Under the pieces are notes generated by a model. That model saw only the letters and a program-made list of their open reading frames with translations. It searched no databases and was not told where the DNA came from. Shown piece by piece: positions 31,901-38,864 of a stretch of 64,000 bases of DNA. Every line of letters starts with the position of its first letter. Within the stretch, counting starts at the first letter, position 1. Source of the stretch: Anaerolineales bacterium (lineage in GTDB: Bacteria > Chloroflexota > Anaerolineae > Anaerolineales > Villigracilaceae). Location of the stretch: NCBI GenBank assembly GCA_023382595.1, contig JAHDWB010000006.1:62001-126000 (forward strand), in the 5' to 3' direction. The translations under genes were made by a program, and so were the position numbers.

Positions 31901-34317
31901 AGAACGATCTGGTCGGGGAGGATGGGGAATTGAAGATCTCCACCCTGCTGATCGGCACGGGCGGCAATGGGCTTTCGGTGATGAATTCGGTGGATGCGAT
32001 CCTTTCGGCGGTCTTGCAGGCGAACCGGAGCTTTTCGCAGATCGTCGTCGCCGACCAGGGCACGTCCCGCTATCGGTACAACATCCGCATCACCGAGGTA
32101 CAGTTCGTCGAACTGTTCAAGGATCAGGCGATCCTGGCGGTCAAGGCGTTGGGCTCGCTGCCGGAGAATGAGGCGTTTCAGGTCAACCGCAAATTGCAGA
32201 AATTGCAGGGCGGCTGGAAGCGCGCTGCCTATGAGGAACCGGCAGGCTGGTGGAAGCGCATCTACATCCGTGCCGAGGAGAAGGACGGCGCGCCCCTGAT
32301 CTTTTCCGTGCCGACCGACCGGGCGCGGTCGGAGGATTCACGCCTGACCATCCAGCGTCCCAGCCTGGAACGCCTGATCGAACAGGCGGTACGCTTCCCC
32401 AACTGGGATCAGAACCTTGCGTCGTCCCTGTTCGAGTTGACCATCCCGAACCGCATCAAAGGTTCCTTCAAGGACATGCAAAGCTCGCTCTTCGTGGTGG
32501 ACAAGGAAGCCGCGCGCTATCCGTGGGAGTTGATGTACGACCGCCGCTCCGGCGAAGACCTGCCGCTCGTCATCCAGATGGGGATGATCCGCCAGTTCAG
32601 CACCTTCAATTTTCAGGAGCGGGTGGTGGATGTCCGCAATAAAAAGGTCATGGTCATCGGCAACCCGGCGGACGCGCCCGAAGGGTTCTCGAACCTGCCC
32701 GGGGCGGAGCAGGAGGCGCATCAGGTCGCCTCCAAGCTGGAGGAATTCGGCTTCGAGGTCCAGCGCGCGATCCATGCCGACCCCGGCTACATCATGAACC
32801 ATCTGTTCTCAAGGGATTACCGCGTCCTGCATCTGGCGGGGCATGGCGTGTACCGCTATACCTATAAGAGGTCGGGTAATGCCAAAGCGGAGGAATATAC
32901 CGGCATGGTGCTCGGCGACGGCATCTTCCTGACCGCCAATGAGATCAAACAGAAGATGAACATCCCGGAACTGGTGTTCATCAACTGCTGTCACTTGGGC
33001 AAGTTCTCGTCGCCGGAAGAGGACCGGGACCCGCGCTACGCCTTCAACGATTTTGCCGCCAGCCTGTCCGAGGAGTTGATCAACATGGGAGTCAAGGCGG
33101 TCGTTGCCGCCGGGTGGGCTGTTGACGATGCCGCGGCGTTGACCTTCGCTGAGGTCTTTTACGAGCGCATGCTCAAAGGGGATTATTTCGGGGATGCGGT
33201 CAAGGCGGCGCGCGTGGAGACCTACCGCCTGCACAAGGACAGGACCAATACCTGGGGCGCCTATCAATGTTATGGTGACCCGACCTATCGTCTGGTCTTG
33301 AGTTTGGGCGGCGGGGGCGGCGGCAGGGACAGGTTTGTCGATATCGATGAGGCGGTCATCAAGGTCAACCAGATCTACGAACTGGCAAAGACCGCGTCCG
33401 CGCAGGGCATCGGGAAGATCGTGGGTGATCTGCGGTCTGTGCTGGCGGAGATCGCAGACAAGAACGGCGAGTGGATGGATGACGCTGTCCTGCTGAATGC
33501 ATTGGGCGAGGCGTTTGCCGAAGCATTCCTGTTCGAGGAGGCGGTCGGTTTTTACGACCGTGCCATCGCGAACGGGAAGTCCGGCGCTCCCATCAAGGCG
33601 TTGGAACAGCGCGCGAACTGCATCATCCGTCTGGCGGTGCAGGAGTTCGAGAACGACCCCGCGAACTACGCTTCTTCGAAGACAAAGATCGAGGATCAGA
33701 TCGAACGCCTGAACCAGTTGATGCGGACGGTCGGCGAGACGACCGAGCGTCTGTCCCTGATCGGGAGCGGATACAAACGGCTGGCGCTGGTGTTGGCGGA
33801 CAGGGCTCCGGCGGCGTGTACGTCCGCGCTGAAAAAGATGGAATCCGCCTACAAGAAAGCCTGGGGAGGAAAAGATGGCGAAGCCTATCCGCTGAAGAAT
33901 TATCTCGCCGCGCTCATCTTGCAGATGCTGCGGAGCGGCACCCGCTCAAAGCGCAAACTTGCCGATATCGGAGCGCAGATCGATGCCGTTCAGAAGATGG
34001 CGGTACAGAATCAGCGGACATCCCCCGACGACTTCTGGGCAAATGTCGGCGTGACGGAGGCGAAACTGGTGCGGCATCTCCATGCCCACCTGGGCGGCAG
34101 GAAGAACGCCTTTAGTGAAAAGGTCCATGATGAGCTTGTCAGGGAGTATAAGAACGCCTGGGCGCAGTACGGCTCGGTGCGCGAACTCAATTCGATCCTT
34201 GAGCATTACATATTCCTGGCGGCTGTGCTCAGGAATATCAAAGCGCACGAGGACCCGTGTCGTGTGCTCGAAAAGATCGCTCATTCGCTGCGATCCATAG
34301 ATGAAGGAGTAAATTGA
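28978..34317 (+). CDS. Multidomain CHAT protease-like protein with two lipase-type hydrolase domains
   Basis: 1,779 residues, no signal peptide. Order: N-terminal unknown domain (1-160); PGAP1-like alpha/beta hydrolase (about 165-430), H172-G-T-F and nucleophile Ser236 in THSRGG; LCAT-like lipase (about 495-810), LPGIMGTHL, Ser601 in AHSMGG, Asp770 in GDGTVP, His795 or His801; a segment resembling the macro-like N-domain of leucyl aminopeptidase (about 870-1030); a CHAT caspase-like domain (about 1150-1440) with His1289 in LAGHG and Cys1338 in INCCH; a helical TPR-like tail (about 1460-1779). All three enzyme centres look intact. Typical logic is that a CHAT protease cuts a partner or itself to release an effector; lipases would attack membranes. 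TGATG overlap links it to a lipoprotein gene. Confidence 0.85.
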   Translation: MTTLKVFGHRDESLKNVHFGEHLPNFSVSEAVQFSNDRASSSEQLLKGLKKSDVVELIYEGDLHRWVTVEELEREFKYQLSRGEEADVLEIPAQLPSGETSRGALTWTLKALRVLKFDPVKAAAGKFAEFWDGRIMPKPGLFRFDKGFDAPRADIKQLKLKDKKKALLLFIHGTFSSTSGGFGAFHPEVWAALQGAYGERIFGYDHKTLSLSPVENALDLVKRLPVGANLHLVTHSRGGLVGELLSRGGRKGAPPFDADDLKLVSANPLTAASLKELSDLLAKKRITVERFVRVACPARGTALASKKLDRWLEVMINVIGKLLPPGAAQTYSVITDLLLDFKKQAADPEAMPGLASMTPESDFIKLINRPDVELDVDLSVIAGDIEKNDVVGRLAVFFTDLFYSEEHDLVVQTPAMYGGPTRKGGRYFFYKGPGVHHSSYFSNKRTAEVVREALTNPKPDKLEAKGFRPLKEAYLSAVPELELGARSFQKRANLSQPVVYVLPGIMGTHLAEGGSRIWLNVLELAQGRIANLQITSRKVQPQALVALAYANLVDYLSATHEVIPFPYDWRLSIVDESNRFADALEAKLKETDQPIRILAHSMGGLVTRAMIAQRPKLWEQVSKRDGSRFIMLGTPNRGSYQIPRLIVGQEKTFRMLAMLDVKNSVRQLLDVIVRFPGVLQLLPIGADGALDFLDAAAWEKLPNAGGKWVKPRAEDLAQARAFHELLEAGRKNLQDWSKILYVAGYGRGAAVSVELAGKKEAVFVGTNQGDGTVPWESGILPEFGQDRTYYMEAPHGDLANHKPSFAAIYDLLNEGATTRLSKTPPRYDRSEEERYPLRDESVEIYPSQLDLETAVLGASPLRQQEPAVRPVKVSVVHGNLSFCSDPVAVGHYEGDGLYSAEKALDHHLNGRLSDRLQLGRYPGPEGTADVVLNEDGRKPGGAIIVGLGKAGELSPHKLTSSFANALREFGIKAVENDLVGEDGELKISTLLIGTGGNGLSVMNSVDAILSAVLQANRSFSQIVVADQGTSRYRYNIRITEVQFVELFKDQAILAVKALGSLPENEAFQVNRKLQKLQGGWKRAAYEEPAGWWKRIYIRAEEKDGAPLIFSVPTDRARSEDSRLTIQRPSLERLIEQAVRFPNWDQNLASSLFELTIPNRIKGSFKDMQSSLFVVDKEAARYPWELMYDRRSGEDLPLVIQMGMIRQFSTFNFQERVVDVRNKKVMVIGNPADAPEGFSNLPGAEQEAHQVASKLEEFGFEVQRAIHADPGYIMNHLFSRDYRVLHLAGHGVYRYTYKRSGNAKAEEYTGMVLGDGIFLTANEIKQKMNIPELVFINCCHLGKFSSPEEDRDPRYAFNDFAASLSEELINMGVKAVVAAGWAVDDAAALTFAEVFYERMLKGDYFGDAVKAARVETYRLHKDRTNTWGAYQCYGDPTYRLVLSLGGGGGGRDRFVDIDEAVIKVNQIYELAKTASAQGIGKIVGDLRSVLAEIADKNGEWMDDAVLLNALGEAFAEAFLFEEAVGFYDRAIANGKSGAPIKALEQRANCIIRLAVQEFENDPANYASSKTKIEDQIERLNQLMRTVGETTERLSLIGSGYKRLALVLADRAPAACTSALKKMESAYKKAWGGKDGEAYPLKNYLAALILQMLRSGTRSKRKLADIGAQIDAVQKMAVQNQRTSPDDFWANVGVTEAKLVRHLHAHLGGRKNAFSEKVHDELVREYKNAWAQYGSVRELNSILEHYIFLAAVLRNIKAHEDPCRVLEKIAHSLRSIDEGVN

Positions 34318-34760
34318 TGATGTTTCATAATTCTGTTGCAAAGACCAGACTTGGTCTGTTGGTGCTGGTCGTGTCCCTGTTCAGTCTGTTGATCGGATGT
34401 GCTCCCAGTGAGACCGTGCTCGCCGGTGAAGAAAGGGATGCCGTCCTCGCGTTCAGTGAAGCAAAAACTGACAATTTGCTGGAAGGCATGAATGCCAACG
34501 ATTACGCCGCATTTTCACGGGATTTCGACCAGGCGATGCTGGACGCCATTTCGCAGTCCGATTTTGCCAGTTTCAAGCAGGACCGGGATGCCAAGCTGGG
34601 GTTGTATGTGTCCCGTCAGGTGAACCGCGTGGTGCAGAGCGGCGACTTCTACGCTGTCGTCTACGATGCGGTCTTCGAACAGGATGATGCGGTCACGGTG
34701 CGGGTGGTGTTCCGCGTGGCTGAGCCGCACGAAGTTAGCGGGCTGTGGTTCAATAAGTAA
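34317..34760 (+). CDS. Small lipoprotein A (DUF3887-like), coupled to the CHAT gene
   Basis: 147 residues. The lipobox (SLLIGC) sits near residue 24 and leaves a mature domain of about 120 residues (ERDAVLAFSEAKTDNLLEGMNANDYAAFSRDFD...) with the cystatin/NTF2-like pattern of DUF3887. Its ATG overlaps the stop of the CHAT gene (TGATG), and an AAGGAG site lies inside the end of that gene, so translation is coupled. It should be on the outer side of the membrane, opposite the cytoplasmic CHAT protein. Confidence 0.8.
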   Translation: MMFHNSVAKTRLGLLVLVVSLFSLLIGCAPSETVLAGEERDAVLAFSEAKTDNLLEGMNANDYAAFSRDFDQAMLDAISQSDFASFKQDRDAKLGLYVSRQVNRVVQSGDFYAVVYDAVFEQDDAVTVRVVFRVAEPHEVSGLWFNK

Positions 34761-34774
34761 CCCTTGATATATAT

Positions 34775-34855
34775 GAGAAGCACAACTTTACTCGATTAGC
34801 CCTATTTCTTTCACCTATTTTTGGCGAAGGAAGGACCTATCGAAGGGTGCTTCTC
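34775..34855. repeat. Long-range inverted repeat between lipoproteins A and B
   Basis: GAGAAGCAC (34775-34783) and GTGCTTCTC (34847-34855) are perfect complements 63 nt apart. A second pair, ATTAATC (34858-34864) and GATTAAT (34877-34883), follows. The 199-bp AT-rich spacer may hold a regulatory structure or be the trace of the duplication. Confidence 0.45.
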
Positions 34856-34959
34856 TAATTAATCCAACTTTTGATTGATTAATAGATCCGCCCTTCTCTT
34901 GATGACACCCTGGTAAAAGTATTCTACACTTCCTTCATCAAATCTACATGGAGGTAGAA

Positions 34960-35445
34960 ATGAATACTGCAACTAATGAAAGAAGCGCCGTTTGGCGAAG
35001 GATCTCGTCTCATAATTCTATTGCAAAGGCCAGACTTGGTCTGTTGGTGCTGGGCGTGTTCCTGTTCAGTCTGTTGATCGGATGTGCTCCAAGTGAGACC
35101 GTACTCGCCGGTGAAGAAAGAGATGCTGTCCTTGCCTTCAGCGAGGCAAAGACGGATAACTTGCTTGAAGGCATGAACGCCGGCGACTACGCCGCATTTT
35201 CACGGGATTTCGACCAGACGATGCTGGATGTCATTGCGCAGTCCGATTTTGCCGGTTTCAAGCAGGACCGGGATGCCAAGTTGGGGTTGTATGTTTCGCG
35301 TCAGGTGAACCGCGTGGTGCAGGGCGGCGACTTCTATGCCGTCATCTACGATGCGGTCTTCGAGCAGGATGATGCGGTCACGGTGCGGGTGGTGTTCCGC
35401 ATGGCTGAGCCGCACGAAGTCAGCGGGCTGTGGTTCAATAAGTGA
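34960..35445 (+). CDS. Small lipoprotein B, near-identical paralogue of lipoprotein A
   Basis: 161 residues with a slightly longer N-terminus before the same lipobox (SLLIGC). I count 11 substitutions over about 138 aligned residues against lipoprotein A, so the pair arose by recent tandem duplication. The start at 34960 has GGAGGT about 5 nt upstream and is preferred to an ATG at 34948. Confidence 0.8.
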   Translation: MNTATNERSAVWRRISSHNSIAKARLGLLVLGVFLFSLLIGCAPSETVLAGEERDAVLAFSEAKTDNLLEGMNAGDYAAFSRDFDQTMLDVIAQSDFAGFKQDRDAKLGLYVSRQVNRVVQGGDFYAVIYDAVFEQDDAVTVRVVFRMAEPHEVSGLWFNK

Positions 35446-35452
35446 CCCGTGA

Positions 35453-35526
35453 TATAATCATTTCATCACTCACAGGATCGACGAGTTCCAACTGCCAGTC
35501 CTTTTGCAGGGCTGGCGGTTTTTTTT
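35453..35526 (+). promoter_or_regulatory. Promoter, leader and terminator before the CarD-like gene
   Basis: TATAAT at 35453-35458 is followed by GCCAGTCC (35494-35501), a 7-nt loop and GGGCTGGC with GG plus eight Ts (to 35526). The hairpin can simply terminate lipoprotein B; but TATAAT lies upstream of it and the CarD-like ATG is only 23 nt downstream, so attenuation is possible. Confidence 0.55.
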
Positions 35527-35548
35527 CCAACCAACCGAGGAGGCTGTA

Positions 35549-36028
35549 ATGGAATTCCAATCGGGCGACAATGTTGTCCACTGCACGCATGGACTTGGAC
35601 AGGTGCTTGCCATCGAAGAACGCACGTTCTTCGACAAGATCACGTTTTACTACATGGTCCAGATGAAGGATTTGACGATCTGGATCCCCGCCGACGACAA
35701 TCTTAAGAACCGTCTGCGCCGCCCGACCAGCGCGGCGGGGTTTGATAAACTGCTCTCCGTTCTCTCCAGCCGCGCTGAAGAACTTCCGGGTGACCGCAGG
35801 CTGCGCGCCGCCCATTTGCACGAGCGGCTTGAAGACGGCAAGGCAGAGTCGGTTTGCAAGGTGATCCGCGACCTGACCGGGTATCGAAAAAACCATTCCT
35901 GGAGCGAATCGGACGGGGCTGTGATGCGGCGCGCGGAAAAGGCATTGATCAGTGAATGGTGCTTTGTACATTCCATTACGCCGCTCGAGGCGGAAAAAAA
36001 GTTGCACCATTTGCTGTCTGGAAAGTAA
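35549..36028 (+). CDS. CarD-family transcriptional regulator
   Basis: 159 residues. The N-terminal RNA-polymerase-interacting domain (about 1-60) reads FQSGDNVVHCTHGLGQVLAIEERTF and YYMVQMKDLTIWIPADD, the CarD/TRCF pattern; the C-terminal part (about 70-159) is helical with a final KKLHHLLSG. CarD proteins bind the polymerase beta subunit and stabilise open promoters. A GAGGAGG site lies about 5 nt before the ATG. Single gene after the leader at 35453-35526. Confidence 0.88.
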   Translation: MEFQSGDNVVHCTHGLGQVLAIEERTFFDKITFYYMVQMKDLTIWIPADDNLKNRLRRPTSAAGFDKLLSVLSSRAEELPGDRRLRAAHLHERLEDGKAESVCKVIRDLTGYRKNHSWSESDGAVMRRAEKALISEWCFVHSITPLEAEKKLHHLLSGK

Positions 36029-36048
36029 TGGAGCGGACGACCTTTTTA

Positions 36049-36083
36049 ACGCCAACAGCCGCCTGAAAGGCGGCTGTTGGCGT
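36049..36083. terminator. Strong hairpin between CarD-like and PspC genes
   Basis: ACGCCAACAGCCGCC pairs with GGCGGCTGTTGGCGT over 15 bp around TGAAA. No U-run directly follows on either strand. Convergent genes make it a likely shared terminator. Confidence 0.7.
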
Positions 36084-36102
36084 CTTGCTAAAAAAACCGG
36101 AC

Positions 36103-36297
36103 CTAGTCCGACGGGATCATGATCATCGCGATCAGGTAGATCAGGATGCCCGGCACGCCGCCCGGGATGAGTGCGATGATGAGCGCGAGGCGGAACCAGA
36201 AGGAACTGATGCCGAAGAACTCGGCGAGTCCGCCGCACACGCCCGCCACGATGCGGTTCTTTTTTGATCTGCGTAAAGCCTGTCGTTGTACAGTCAT
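36103..36297 (-). CDS. PspC-domain membrane protein
   Basis: 64 residues consisting only of the PspC domain: a basic N-terminus, VAGVCGGLAEFFGI, and a hydrophobic helix pair (FWFRLALIIALIPGG, ILIYLIAMIMI). In the phage-shock response PspC senses membrane stress; small standalone versions are common. AAGGAG about 7 nt before the ATG. Confidence 0.92.
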   Translation of the reverse strand: MTVQRQALRRSKKNRIVAGVCGGLAEFFGISSFWFRLALIIALIPGGVPGILIYLIAMIMIPSD

Positions 36298-36413
36298 GGC
36301 TGTCTCCTTTCGTTACTTAAGGACGTATACGCGGCAGGCTGGGAAAAGTCGCAAAAACTGCTGTCGGGTGTATAATGCCCCGCTTGAAATTTCTTTGACA
36401 GGAAGTGAACGAA

Positions 36414-37061
36414 ATGGAATTGTCTTTTCTCTACGAACTTGTCGGTTATGCAGGCTCCATTCTGGTTGCCATCTCGCTGATGATGAAATCCATCCTGCGC
36501 CTGCGGATCATCAGCATGGCGGGGGCGGTGTTCTTCATCACCTACGGCTTGCTGGTCGGCGCGCTGCCGATCGTCTTTCTGAACGGCTTGATCCTGTTCA
36601 TCAACCTCTACAATCTGGTCAGGATGCTGCGGCAGAAGGATTACTTTACGCTGATGGAGATCCGCGCCGAGAGCGCGTATCTGAAAAAGTTCCTGGATTT
36701 TTACCGGAACGAGATCCTGGAGTTCATCCCGACCTATTTGTTCAAGCCGAAGAGCGACCAGTTGGTGCTGTTCGTCCTGCGGAACATGGTGCCTGCGGGC
36801 GTGTTGATCGTCAAGCCGGAAGGGGAACAGGCGCAGGTCTTCCTCGACTTTGTCATCCCCGGCTATCGTGATTTTCGGGCGGGGAAATTCCTTTTTGAAG
36901 AAAGCGCTGAGTTCTTCAGTCAAAAAGGCATCCGCCGTTTGGTGACCGCCCCGGGAAACGCCAGGCATGTATCCTATTTGCGGAAGATGGGCTTTCGTTT
37001 GGAAGGCGGAATGTACGTCCGCGCGGTGTCCGACGGCGTTTTGAGCGATTCCGCCCTGTAG
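36414..37061 (+). CDS. Membrane protein with C-terminal GNAT-like domain
   Basis: 215 residues. Three transmembrane helices (about 2-25, 29-47, 51-68) are followed by a soluble part with acetyltransferase-like features: VPAGVLIVKPEGEQAQVFLDFVIPGYRDFRAGKFLFEE and GIRRLVTAPGNARHVSYLRKMGFRLEGG, the last resembling the GNAT end (N...Y.K.GF). The acetyl-CoA loop is weak, so catalytic activity is uncertain. The start at 36414 has AGGAAG about 8 nt upstream; TATAAT lies at 36371-36376. Confidence 0.72.
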   Translation: MELSFLYELVGYAGSILVAISLMMKSILRLRIISMAGAVFFITYGLLVGALPIVFLNGLILFINLYNLVRMLRQKDYFTLMEIRAESAYLKKFLDFYRNEILEFIPTYLFKPKSDQLVLFVLRNMVPAGVLIVKPEGEQAQVFLDFVIPGYRDFRAGKFLFEESAEFFSQKGIRRLVTAPGNARHVSYLRKMGFRLEGGMYVRAVSDGVLSDSAL

Positions 37062-37136
37062 CATCATTAGGATTTTCTAAAAGATCGTTCATTCTGCACG
37101 GCTCAGGCGGATGTTCAAGGTACAATCTTTTCAGCG

Positions 37137-38825
37137 ATGGACAAAAAATTACTGGATGATCTTACATTTTTATACGGTTCCGAGACTGCCCCTGAAGTGC
37201 ATTCCGATCTTCAGGCGATAATGGCGAAGTACCGCGCGCGCACCTCCGCGCGGGAGGGGGGAGTGACGGAACGAGATGCGATCCTGATCACGTATGGCGA
37301 CCAGGTCCAAAGGTCGGAGGAAGCGCCGCTGAAGACGTTGGCGGAGTTTTGCCGCAGGCATCTTAAAGATGTTGTCAGCGGAATCCACATCCTGCCCTTT
37401 TATCCCTGGACCTCGGACGACGGTTTTTCGGTCATGGATTATCGCGAGATCGATCCTGCGCTGGGGGAGTGGGAAGATGTGACGGCGATGCGGGGCGATT
37501 TCCGTTTGATGTTCGACGCGGTGGTCAACCATATGTCGGCGCAGAGCGATTGGTTCCGGAAGTTTTTGCAGGATGACCCGCATTACAAGGATTACTTCAT
37601 TGTGGTGGATGGCGAGCCGAATCTCTCGCAGGTCGTGCGTCCGCGCGCGTTGCCGCTGCTCACGCCGTTTCAAACGCCTTCGGGCGTGAAGAAGGTGTGG
37701 ACGACTTTCAGCGATGACCAGGTCGATCTCAATTTTCAGAACCCCGCTGTACTGTTGGAGATCATCGACATCCTGTTGATGTATGCCGAACGCGGCGCGG
37801 ATTTTATCCGTCTCGACGCCATCGCCTATCTGTGGAAGCAGATAGGCACGCCCTGCATTCATCTGCCGCAAACGCATCGCATCATTCAATTGATGCGCGC
37901 GGTGTTCGATGAGGTCGCGCCGCATGTGGGTTTGATCACCGAGACCAACGTGCCGCACGCGGATAACATCTCCTATTTCGGCGACGGCGCGAACGAGGCG
38001 CAGATGGTCTATAACTTTGCCCTGCCGCCGCTGACCTTGCACACCTTCCACACAGGCGATGCGCGGATCCTTTCGGATTGGGCGGACTCGCTGACCCTGC
38101 CTTCGGATAAGACGACCTTCTTCAACTTTCTCGCTTCACACGACGGGGTGGGCTTGAATCCTGCCCGGGGGATTTTGTCGGACGCTGACATCGACTCGCT
38201 TGTGGGAACGACTCTCGCGCACGGCGGCTTGATCTCATACAAGCACAACGCGGACGGTTCGCAAAGCCCGTACGAGATGAACATCAATTATTTCGATGCG
38301 CTTTCGAGTCCGCTAAGTGATGAATCGCTGGCATTGCAAGTAGACCGTTTCATCGCGGCGCAAGCCGTCATGCTTGCACTGGTTGGTATGCCGGGGATTT
38401 ACTTCCATAGTTTGTTCGGCTCGCGCGGCTGGCTCGAAGGCGTGAAGCAGACAGGGCGCAACCGCACCATCAACCGCCAGAAATGCAATTTCGATACCAT
38501 TCAGCATGAACTTGCCGATCCCGCATCCCTGCGTTCGCAGGTGTTCTCCCGCTATCGTGAATTGCTGTCGGCGCGGGGGTGTTCGCCCGCTTTCCATCCG
38601 CATGGCGGGCAAAAGGTGCTGGACTTGCATAAGTCCGTTTTCGCATTGGAGCGGATCTCGCCCGACGGTTCGGCGCGGGTGCTCTGCCTGTGCAACGTCA
38701 GCGCGGATGCGGTCACGCTCGATGCGCCGTTTGAAAGCGCAAAGGATATGATGACTGGAAACACTGTGAGCGGAAGAGTCCTTTCGCTTGAACCGTATCA
38801 AATACTTTGGATTGCAAGACCCTAA
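37137..38825 (+). CDS. GH13_18 sugar phosphorylase, probable glucosylglycerate phosphorylase
   Basis: 562 residues of the sucrose-phosphorylase-like GH13 subfamily. Catalytic residues are Asp227 (FIRLDAIAYLWK, nucleophile), Glu269 (LITETNVPH, acid/base) and Asp336 (ASHDGVG). The N-terminal LTFLYG and SGIHILPFYPWTSDDGFSVMDY segments match the family. Length and the following genes suggest glucosylglycerate phosphorylase, which splits glucosylglycerate with phosphate to glucose 1-phosphate and glycerate; sucrose or glucosylglycerol phosphorylase are alternatives. First gene of a probable three-gene operon. Confidence 0.85.
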   Translation: MDKKLLDDLTFLYGSETAPEVHSDLQAIMAKYRARTSAREGGVTERDAILITYGDQVQRSEEAPLKTLAEFCRRHLKDVVSGIHILPFYPWTSDDGFSVMDYREIDPALGEWEDVTAMRGDFRLMFDAVVNHMSAQSDWFRKFLQDDPHYKDYFIVVDGEPNLSQVVRPRALPLLTPFQTPSGVKKVWTTFSDDQVDLNFQNPAVLLEIIDILLMYAERGADFIRLDAIAYLWKQIGTPCIHLPQTHRIIQLMRAVFDEVAPHVGLITETNVPHADNISYFGDGANEAQMVYNFALPPLTLHTFHTGDARILSDWADSLTLPSDKTTFFNFLASHDGVGLNPARGILSDADIDSLVGTTLAHGGLISYKHNADGSQSPYEMNINYFDALSSPLSDESLALQVDRFIAAQAVMLALVGMPGIYFHSLFGSRGWLEGVKQTGRNRTINRQKCNFDTIQHELADPASLRSQVFSRYRELLSARGCSPAFHPHGGQKVLDLHKSVFALERISPDGSARVLCLCNVSADAVTLDAPFESAKDMMTGNTVSGRVLSLEPYQILWIARP

Positions 38826-38842
38826 AGGTTTCAAAAACCTTT
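38824..38842. repeat. Small intercistronic hairpin
   Basis: AAAGGTTT, loop, AAACCTTT at the stop codon of the phosphorylase gene, followed by TGGGTCTG. It may attenuate expression of the downstream glycosyltransferase or protect the upstream message. Confidence 0.5.
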
Positions 38843-38864
38843 TGGGTCTGTAGGATTGGAATAT

